From positions 1-37,730 of the forward strand of contig JAJYTJ010000017.1 in NCBI GenBank assembly GCA_021793115.1: a stretch of DNA of 37,730 nt, written 5' to 3'. Shown one piece after another: positions 31,849 to 37,730 of the stretch. The notes below the pieces were generated by a model. It was not told the origin of the DNA. It did no database searches and worked only from the letters and a program-made list of their open reading frames with translations. This stretch comes from Actinomycetes bacterium (lineage in GTDB: Bacteria; Actinomycetota; Actinomycetes; Actinomycetales; Cellulomonadaceae). A program made the translations under genes and the position numbers. Position 1 is the stretch's first letter; each line of letters begins with the position of its first letter.

Positions 31849-34608
31849 GTGTCCTCGATCCTCTACCGGCTCGGGCGCTGGGCGTTCCGGGCCCGGCGTC
31901 TGGTGCTCGCCCTGTGGCTCGCCGTGCTGGTGCTCGCCGGCGGCTCGGCCGCCCTCTTCTACCACGGGACCAACGACGCGTTCAGCCTCCCGGGCACCGA
32001 GTCCGGCGCCGCGCTCGACCGGCTGAACCAGACGTTCCCCCAGGTCAGCGGGTCGAGCGCGCAGCTCGTGGTCGTCGCCCCGCCGGGTGCCGCGGTGACG
32101 GACACCGCTGTCAAGGCGCCGGTCGAGGCCGCGGTCAAGGCCGCCGCCGCCGTGCCCGGCGTGACGGCCGTGACCGACCCGTTCGGCGGGCAGGTCTCCG
32201 GAGGGGTGTCCGCCGACGGCTCGGCCGCGCTCGTCACCATCCAGGTGGGCACGCAGGCGACCAATACGCCCGTGGCGCTCAAGGACGCCCTGGTGGGCAT
32301 CGAGAGCACGCTCAAGGCATCCCTCCCGACGGGCGCCACCGCGGCGCTCGGCGGCGACCTCTACACCATCCAGGTGCCCGGCATGGGCGCCACGGAGGCG
32401 GTCGGCCTGGTGATCGCCGTGGTCGTGCTGCTGGCGACGTTCGGCTCGTTCATCGCGGCCGGCATGCCCCTCGTGACGGCGCTGCTCGGCGTGGGCGTCT
32501 CCACCGCGCTCATCTACGCGTCCACCGGGGTGGTGTCGATCAACTCGACCACGCCGATGCTCGCGATCATGCTCGGCCTGGCCGTGGGCCTGGACTACAC
32601 GCTCTTCATCGTCAACCGTCACCGGGCGCAGATGGCCAGCGCCATGAGCCCCGAGGAGTCCGCGGCCCGGGCACTCGCCACCGCCGGATCCGCGGTCGTG
32701 TTCGCGGGGCTGACCGTGATGATCGCGCTGGCCGGGCTGTTCGTGGCCAACATCCCCTTCCTCACCACCATGGGCATCGCGGCCGCGGCCGCGGTCGGCA
32801 TCGCCGTGCTCATCGCGCTCACGCTGACGCCCGCGCTGCTGGGCTTCGCCGGCGAGCGCCTGCGCCCCCGGCGCGGGGCGGCGACGCACCCACGCCCGGA
32901 GGCCACGGGCGAGCCCGAGGTGGGGCTGGACGGCGGCGTCGTCACGGGCAACCGCTTCTTCCGGGCCTGGATCGGCGCGGTCACCAAGGTCCCCGCGTTG
33001 ACGATCGTGCTCGTCGTCGGCCTCGTCGCGCTGCTCGCCTGGCCGGCCACCGGGCTGCGGCTGGCCCTGCCGGATGCCGGCAGCCAGCCCGCCGGCTCGC
33101 GCTCCCGCGTGACGTACGACCTCGTGGCGCAGCACTTCGGCCCCGGCCACAACGGCCCGCTGCTGGTCACCGGCACCATCGTCGGCTCGACCGACCCGCT
33201 GGGTCTCATGGCCGACCTCAAGGCCGAGATCGCTGCGCTCCCGGGCGTCGCGTCCGTGCCGCTGGCCACGCCGAACCAGGACGCGACCGTCGGCATCCTC
33301 CAGGTGATCCCGCAGGGTGGCCCGGACTCGCAGCAGACGGCCGACCTCGTGCGCGAGCTGCGCAGCCTCGAGCCGCACTTCAAGGCGAAGTACGGCGTGG
33401 ACCTCGCGGTCACCGGCGTCACGGCCGCGCAGATCGACGTCTCCAGCCGGCTCGGCGGCGCGCTGATCCCGTTCGGCCTGCTCGTCGTCGGCCTCTCGTT
33501 CCTGCTGCTCACCATGGTGTTCCGGTCGCTGTGGGTGCCGCTCAAGGCGACCCTCGGATACGTCTTCTCCGTGGTCGCGGCGTTCGGCGTGGTCGCCATG
33601 GTGTTCGAGCGCGGCTGGGGCGCCGGGCTGCTGGGCGTCGACCGCACCGGGCCGGTCATCAGCTTCCTGCCGATCATCCTCATGGGCGTCGTCTTCGGCC
33701 TGGCCATGGACTACGAGGTGTTCCTCGTCTCCCGGATGCGCGAGGACTACGTGCACCGTGGCGACGCGCGGCAGGCGGTGCGCACCGGCTTCCTGGCCTC
33801 CGGCAAGGTGGTCACCGCGGCCGCCGTCATCATGGTCGCGGTCTTCGCCTCCTTCATCCCGGAGGGGTCGATCTACATCAAGCCGATCGCGCTCGGGCTG
33901 GCGTCGGGCGTGTTCATCGACGCCTTCGTGGTGCGGATGACCCTCGTGCCCGCGGTGCTGCAGCTGCTGGGTGACCGCGCCTGGCACTTCCCCCGCGTCC
34001 TCGAGCGCGTGCTGCCGCGGTTCGACGTCGAGGGCGAGGGCCTGGCCGCCGAGCTGCGGCTGGCCGACTGGCCGGAGCCGGGGTGCACCGACGCGATCGT
34101 GGGCGCCGGCCTGCGGCTGGACGCGCCGGACGGCACGCCCCTGTTCCGCGACGTCGACGTGCGGGTGCCCTCCGGGGCCGTGCTCGTGGTCGCCGGCCCG
34201 CACCGCAGCGGCCGCACCGCGCTGCTGCTCACGCTGTCCGGGCGCGCGCACGCCGACGCCGGCATCCTCAAGGTCGCCGGCTTCGTCGCGCCCGTCCGCG
34301 ACCCCGACATCCGGCGCCGCGTCGCCGTGGCCTCGCTCACGCGCCGCACCGACCCGGCCGACGAGCTGCGGCAGGCGTTCGCCACGCGCGCGCCGATCGT
34401 CGTCGTCGACGACCTCGACGCGGTGAGCGACCCCGTGCTGCGCGCCGAGGTGCGCGACGAGCTGCGGCGCGCGTGGCGGCGCGCGCACGACGAGGGGCGC
34501 GACCTCACGCTCGTCGCGTCCTGCCTGGATCCCGCGGCGCTCGACCCGCTGCTCCCGACCGGTGCGCCGGTCACCACCCTCGACCTCGCCCGCGTGGAGG
34601 TGGCGTGA
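31849..34608 (+). CDS. MMPL (RND-superfamily) transporter with a degenerate ABC-ATPase-like C-terminal domain
   Basis: 919 residues. Residues ~1-720 are a full MMPL transporter: a helix at 18-36, two periplasmic-type domains and two sets of five helices. The paired proton-relay residues of MmpL3 are present as Asp249-Tyr250 (VGLDYTLF) and Asp621-Tyr622 (AMDYEVF). From about 725 a cytoplasmic domain resembles an ABC nucleotide-binding domain: GPHRSGRT (783-790) stands where Walker A should be, with Arg789 for Lys, and IVVVDDLD (850-857) resembles Walker B. No LSGGQ signature is seen and the H-loop reads LVASCLD. It probably exports lipids or drugs, and the tail may be a regulatory pseudo-ATPase. 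GTG at 31849 has GGAG four bases upstream; the stop overlaps the YhgE start. Confidence 0.9.
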   Translation: MSSILYRLGRWAFRARRLVLALWLAVLVLAGGSAALFYHGTNDAFSLPGTESGAALDRLNQTFPQVSGSSAQLVVVAPPGAAVTDTAVKAPVEAAVKAAAAVPGVTAVTDPFGGQVSGGVSADGSAALVTIQVGTQATNTPVALKDALVGIESTLKASLPTGATAALGGDLYTIQVPGMGATEAVGLVIAVVVLLATFGSFIAAGMPLVTALLGVGVSTALIYASTGVVSINSTTPMLAIMLGLAVGLDYTLFIVNRHRAQMASAMSPEESAARALATAGSAVVFAGLTVMIALAGLFVANIPFLTTMGIAAAAAVGIAVLIALTLTPALLGFAGERLRPRRGAATHPRPEATGEPEVGLDGGVVTGNRFFRAWIGAVTKVPALTIVLVVGLVALLAWPATGLRLALPDAGSQPAGSRSRVTYDLVAQHFGPGHNGPLLVTGTIVGSTDPLGLMADLKAEIAALPGVASVPLATPNQDATVGILQVIPQGGPDSQQTADLVRELRSLEPHFKAKYGVDLAVTGVTAAQIDVSSRLGGALIPFGLLVVGLSFLLLTMVFRSLWVPLKATLGYVFSVVAAFGVVAMVFERGWGAGLLGVDRTGPVISFLPIILMGVVFGLAMDYEVFLVSRMREDYVHRGDARQAVRTGFLASGKVVTAAAVIMVAVFASFIPEGSIYIKPIALGLASGVFIDAFVVRMTLVPAVLQLLGDRAWHFPRVLERVLPRFDVEGEGLAAELRLADWPEPGCTDAIVGAGLRLDAPDGTPLFRDVDVRVPSGAVLVVAGPHRSGRTALLLTLSGRAHADAGILKVAGFVAPVRDPDIRRRVAVASLTRRTDPADELRQAFATRAPIVVVDDLDAVSDPVLRAEVRDELRRAWRRAHDEGRDLTLVASCLDPAALDPLLPTGAPVTTLDLARVEVA

Positions 34609-37085
34609 TGTCCGACTTCCTCTCCGCTGTGCTGCACCCCACGCGCGCCCGCACCACGGGGCGTGCCGGCTGGGTGACCCTCGTGGGGCTCGTCCTCGTC
34701 CCGCTGCTCGTCGGCGGCCTCCTCGTGTGGGCGCTGTGGAAGCCCGACCAGCGGCTCTCCCGGATCGAGGCGGCCGTGGTCAACCTCGACCAGCCCGTCA
34801 CGGTCAACGGGCAGACCGTGCCGCTGGGCCGCCAGCTCGCCGCCGGGCTCGTCACGTCGTCGGGCGCGCTCGGCACGTCGGGCGCTTCGGCCACGGGCGC
34901 CGCGTCGGCCGGGACTGCCGCGCCGTCCGGGACTGCCGCGCCGTCCGGGACTGCCGCGTCGGCCGGCTCGGCTGCGTCGGCCGGGGCTGCCGCGTCCTCC
35001 GCCTCGTCCTCCGGCGCGGCTGCGTCCTCCGGCTTGGCCACGCCGTCCGCGGCCGCGACGGCCCCCGCCGGCTCGTCGGCGAGCCCGTCCGCCACCGCGA
35101 GCCCGGCGTCCGGGGGCGCCGCGGCGAGCGTCTCCGGCCATGACTCGACGACCAACTTCACGTGGGTGGTGACGAGCGCCTCCGACGCCGCCGCGGGCCT
35201 GGCCGACGGCCGGTACGCGACCGTGGTGACGATCCCGGCCGGGTTCTCCGCCGCCGCCACCTCGGTGGGCACCGACCCGGCGAAGGCGCAGCAGGCGACC
35301 ATCGACATCGCGACGTCCGACCGCTCGCGGCCCGTCGACGGCGCCGTGGCGCAGGCCGTGACCTCGACCGCGGTGCGCGTGCTGTCGTCGCAGCTGACGA
35401 CGACCTACCTGCAGAACGTCTTCGTGGGCTTCGACACGCTCCACAGCAGCCTCAAGCAGGCCTCCGACGGCGCGGCGCAGCTGGCCAGCGGCGCCTCCGG
35501 GGTCTCCAGCGGCGCGACGTCGCTGTCCGGCGGGGCGTCGCAGCTGGCGTCCGGGCTGGGGCAGCTCGCCACGGGCGCGTCGTCGGCCTCGTCCGGCGCG
35601 TCGTCGCTCTCCTCGGGCGTCGGGCGCCTGGCCACGGGTGCCACGTCGCTCGCCGGCGGGCTGGACCAGCTGGCGGCCGGCGCGTCCTCGGCGGCGCAGC
35701 AGGCCCGGGCCGGCGTGCCCGGTGCCCAGCAGTTCGCCACGTCGCTCGGCGCCTTCGCCGACGGGATCACCGGCGGCGCGACGCATACCGGCGGCCTCGC
35801 GCAGGGCACGGCGCAGCTCGCCACGGGCGCGACGGGCCTGCAGCAGGGGCTGGCCGGCTTCGGCAAGCAGGCCTCGGCGCTCGCGCAGCAGTGCGCGGCA
35901 CCCGGCGGTACTGCCGCGTGCGCGGCGCTCGAGGCGTATGTCGATCCGGCCGGCACCCCCAACACCCCGGGCCCCGGCGTGGCGCCGAACCTCGCCTACC
36001 TGACGCAGGCCGCGGGCCAGGTGGCCGCGGGCGCCACGGGCCTGGACCAGTCGGTGAACCAGGGCGTGAACGGCCAGCCGTCGCTGGTCTCCGGGGCGAC
36101 GTCGCTCGCCGCGGCCGGGCAGCAGCTCGCCGCCGGGGCGTCCGCCTCCGCCACGGGCCTGGCGCAGCTCGCCGCGGCGGCCCAGCAGTCGGCCACCGGC
36201 GCGCACCAGATCGCGTCCGGTGCGCAGCAGTCGGCCGCCGGGGCGTCGTCGCTGGCGTCGGGCGTCTCGTCGCTCGCGTCCGGCGCGCGGCAGTCCTCCG
36301 ACGGCGCGACCACGCTCGCGTCCGGCGCGACGAAGCTGGCCTCCGGCGCGAGCGACCTCGGCGGCGGCGCCACGTCGCTCGCCGGCGGGCTGGGCGGCGC
36401 GGTGGACAAGGTGCCGTCGTACTCCACGGGCCAGGCGGACAAGCTCGCGCAGGTGGTGGCCAACCCGGTCGTCACGGCGGGCTCGGGCGCGTCCGGGCTC
36501 TTCGGGGGGTCGAGCGTGCCGTTCTTCCTCGTCGTGGCCCTCTGGCTGGGTGGCTTGGCGACGTTCGTCGTGCTCGGCGCCACGGCGCCGCGGGTGGTCG
36601 GCTCCACGCGCTCGTCGCTGCGGCTGGCCGTGACGTCGTTCGTCCCGGGCGCGCTCATCGGTGCGGTCCAGGGGCTCGCGCTCACGGCCGTCATGGCGGG
36701 CGCGCTCACGCTCTCGCCCGGCGGCTGGGTGGCGTTCGCGGCGCTCGCGGCGCTGACCGGCGTCGCGTTCGCGGCCGTCAACCAGGGGCTCGTCGCGGCG
36801 CTGGGCGGCACCGGCCGGTTCGTGTCGGTCGTCGTCGCGGTCGTCGGGCTCGCGACGGCGGTCGTGTCGACCGTGCCGCGCCTGCTCGACGACCTCGCCG
36901 GGGTGCTGCCCATCACGCCGGCGCGCGACGCGATGCAGGGCGTCATCACGGGTGGTGGCGTCGGCGGCGCGGTGGCGTTGCTGGTGCTGTGGGCCGTGGT
37001 GGGGCTGGCGCTCACCACGGCGGCGGTCGCGCGGCGGCGGGTGGTCCCGGCCGGCCGGCTCGCCCGCTGGGAGCGCGCGGCCTGA
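34608..37085 (+). CDS. YhgE/Pip-family membrane protein with expanded low-complexity region
   Basis: 825 residues. An N-terminal membrane helix (about 21-44) is followed by the conserved AAVVNLDQPVTVNGQTVPLGR of YhgE/Pip proteins. A large extracytoplasmic region comes next, with many Gly/Ala/Ser repeats such as LASGASGVSSGATSL (about 285-610). Five membrane helices (about 635-820) close the protein, ABC-2-like. Residues ~87-170 are an unusual Ser/Ala/Gly/Pro stretch driven by 18-bp DNA repeats. YhgE proteins are linked to ESX-type secretion or phage receptor roles in other bacteria; here the coupling to the MMPL gene (TGATG overlap) suggests one export complex. Confidence 0.88.
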   Translation: MSDFLSAVLHPTRARTTGRAGWVTLVGLVLVPLLVGGLLVWALWKPDQRLSRIEAAVVNLDQPVTVNGQTVPLGRQLAAGLVTSSGALGTSGASATGAASAGTAAPSGTAAPSGTAASAGSAASAGAAASSASSSGAAASSGLATPSAAATAPAGSSASPSATASPASGGAAASVSGHDSTTNFTWVVTSASDAAAGLADGRYATVVTIPAGFSAAATSVGTDPAKAQQATIDIATSDRSRPVDGAVAQAVTSTAVRVLSSQLTTTYLQNVFVGFDTLHSSLKQASDGAAQLASGASGVSSGATSLSGGASQLASGLGQLATGASSASSGASSLSSGVGRLATGATSLAGGLDQLAAGASSAAQQARAGVPGAQQFATSLGAFADGITGGATHTGGLAQGTAQLATGATGLQQGLAGFGKQASALAQQCAAPGGTAACAALEAYVDPAGTPNTPGPGVAPNLAYLTQAAGQVAAGATGLDQSVNQGVNGQPSLVSGATSLAAAGQQLAAGASASATGLAQLAAAAQQSATGAHQIASGAQQSAAGASSLASGVSSLASGARQSSDGATTLASGATKLASGASDLGGGATSLAGGLGGAVDKVPSYSTGQADKLAQVVANPVVTAGSGASGLFGGSSVPFFLVVALWLGGLATFVVLGATAPRVVGSTRSSLRLAVTSFVPGALIGAVQGLALTAVMAGALTLSPGGWVAFAALAALTGVAFAAVNQGLVAALGGTGRFVSVVVAVVGLATAVVSTVPRLLDDLAGVLPITPARDAMQGVITGGGVGGAVALLVLWAVVGLALTTAAVARRRVVPAGRLARWERAA
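34911..34964 (+). repeat. 18-bp in-frame repeat in the YhgE gene
   Basis: GGGACTGCCGCGCCGTCC at 34911 and 34929 and a variant at 34947, encoding GTAAPS hexapeptides. The surrounding 250 bases are the same kind of Ser/Ala/Gly-coding sequence. Confidence 0.88.
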
Positions 37086-37100
37086 CGGCGCGGCGGCGCA

Positions 37101-37210
37101 CCCGGCATGCGTGCGGGTGCGCCCGGTCCGATGGCGGCACGCCCGGCGTGCGTGCGGGTGCGCCCGGTCCGATGGCGGCACGCCCGGCATGCGTGCGGGC
37201 AGCGCCGGGC
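37101..37210. repeat. 41-bp tandem array after the YhgE gene
   Basis: CCCGGCATGCGTGCGGGTGC recurs at 37101, 37142 and 37183 with a 41-bp period; two full copies and a partial third. It starts 15 bases after the stop codon. Confidence 0.9.
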
Positions 37211-37211
37211 C

Positions 37212-37242
37212 TGACGCCGGGGTGGCACGCCCGGCGTCATTT
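37212..37242 (+). terminator. Terminator of the MMPL-YhgE operon
   Basis: TGACGCCGGG (37212-37221), eight-base loop, CCCGGCGTCA (37230-37239), followed by TTT. A perfect ten-base stem with a short T run: the clearest intrinsic terminator shape in the window besides the one at 37457. Confidence 0.75.
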
Positions 37243-37369
37243 GTGCTGACGGGCCGTCGTCTCGAGGCCGCCGCGGCCGCTCGTTTCACAGCACGCACCT
37301 AACAAAGTCCCAGGTCTGGGCTGCGACGGTGGGCCGCCCGATGGCCTGGAACGCGCCCATGCTGGACGT

Positions 37370-37399
37370 TTGACCAACAGGGGTCGTGGGGCGCAGACT
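37370..37399 (+). promoter_or_regulatory. Promoter of the small RNA
   Basis: TTGACC (37370-37375), 18 bases, CAGACT (37394-37399). Expected start near 37406, just at the run of C that opens the RNA. Confidence 0.6.
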
Positions 37400-37405
37400 C
37401 TCCCC

Positions 37406-37495
37406 CGACGGTGCGCATCGCCTGCCCCCTGCGCGGTGCGCACCGTTCTCACGTCCAGAAGGGGCGGGCCCGGTGGCCCGCCCCTTCTGCGTTCC
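37406..37495 (+). ncRNA. Probable small RNA of the actinobacterial 6C type
   Basis: After the promoter come a C run (37402-37406), a hairpin ACGGTGCGCA/TGCGCACCGT (37408-37417 with 37437-37446) and a terminator hairpin AGAAGGGGCGGGCC/GGCCCGCCCCTTCT (37457-37470 with 37475-37488). The first loop folds again (CGC/GCG) to present CTGCCCCCT. C-rich loops on a short intergenic RNA with a strong terminator are the description of the 6C RNA family, known across actinobacteria and thought to regulate by pairing C-rich loops with G-rich leaders. I recall the family description, not an aligned sequence; a covariance search would decide. No open frame fits the transcript. Confidence 0.6.
37457..37488 (+). 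terminator. Terminator of the small RNA
   Basis: Perfect 14-base stem with a CGGT tetraloop; GCGTTCCC follows instead of a T run. Confidence 0.8.
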
Positions 37496-37655
37496 CTGCC
37501 GCGGGGCAGTACCCCGTCCCGTGCGCCTCCGGACGCCACGGTCCGACGCCCACCGGGAGCCTCGGCCGTCACCGGGCCTGCCCGCCTGCGCTCCAGCACT
37601 CGGTCACGGTCCGACACCGGCCGTGCGCCCGGCGAGCCGTCACCGGACCGCGACC

Positions 37656-37730
37656 GCCCGGCCCGCCGCCCCCCGCCCGGCCCGCCGCCCCCCGCCCGGC
37701 CCGCCGCCCCCCGCCCGGCCCGCCGCCACC
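37656..37730. repeat. 19-bp tandem array at the window edge
   Basis: GCCCGGCCCGCCGCCCCCC begins at 37656, 37675, 37694 and 37713; the fourth copy differs near its end and is cut by the window. Pure C/G strand asymmetry (almost no A/T). From 37490 to this point no gene was recognised. Confidence 0.92.

Noticed and set aside
31342..34488. A 1048-codon open frame on the minus strand across the MMPL gene (and similar very long antisense frames at 33873-37298, 16191-18584, 18428-20650).
   Set aside because: High GC removes stop codons from antisense frames. The predicted proteins are Arg/Gly/His-rich without domains, while the plus strand encodes recognisable proteins.
37237..37617. A 126-codon minus-strand frame at the end of the window.
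   Set aside because: It is antisense to a clear promoter, hairpin and terminator, has no Shine-Dalgarno and matches no family.

Overview
The window is one very GC-rich chromosomal segment. The features that point to an actinomycete of the Micrococcales (Cellulomonas-like; inferred from gene content, not from a marker gene) are frequent GTG starts, a DUF222/HNH (13E12-type) gene behind an actinobacterial SOS box, an ECF sigma/anti-sigma pair, an MMPL-YhgE operon, and a KimA-like permease beside KdpDE-like regulators. No rRNA, tRNA, phage, IS or CRISPR was seen. Most genes are intact and tightly packed.

Layout. 1-5.8 kb: the end of a SNF2 helicase, a short-chain dehydrogenase, an NhaA antiporter fused to a DsbA-like thioredoxin domain, a HTH protein, a VIT1-type metal transporter, and the 3' fragment of an AlbA_2-type ATPase gene. 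5.9-9.3 kb: amidohydrolase, DUF4232 lipoprotein, aldo/keto reductase. 9.3-11.6 kb: a complete ECF circuit (sigma factor, zinc-binding membrane anti-sigma factor, Yx(FWY)xxD lipoprotein) with two matching ECF promoters. 12.2-18.5 kb: a second NhaA-thioredoxin fusion, a KimA-like potassium permease and a KdpD/KdpE-like two-component system. 18.6-21.7 kb: a P1B-5-type metal ATPase with a C-terminal hemerythrin domain, and a DUF1295 membrane protein. 22.4-24.4 kb: an SOS-controlled DUF222/HNH protein. 24.5-29.4 kb: a Zur-like regulator divergent from a zinc ABC operon (binding protein, ATPase, permease) that is translationally coupled to a YibE/F membrane protein. 29.6-37.1 kb: an MFS permease and a TetR regulator divergent from a two-gene operon. 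That operon encodes an MMPL transporter with a degenerate ATPase-like tail, and a YhgE/Pip protein. The last 0.6 kb holds a terminator, a probable 6C-like small RNA and GC-rich repeats.

Two themes run through the window. The first is ion and metal homeostasis: two Na+/H+ antiporters, K+ uptake with a K+-type sensor, Fe/Mn (VIT1), Fe/Ni (P1B-5) and Zn (Znu/Zur). The second is an unusual density of short tandem repeats at gene 3' ends. In five places the repeat unit contains the stop codon of the gene; in two of these it lays down TGA codons in all three frames. Inside genes the repeat periods I measured are multiples of three. Six genes without a Shine-Dalgarno sequence carry a -10-like hexamer exactly six bases before the ATG, which suggests leaderless transcripts.
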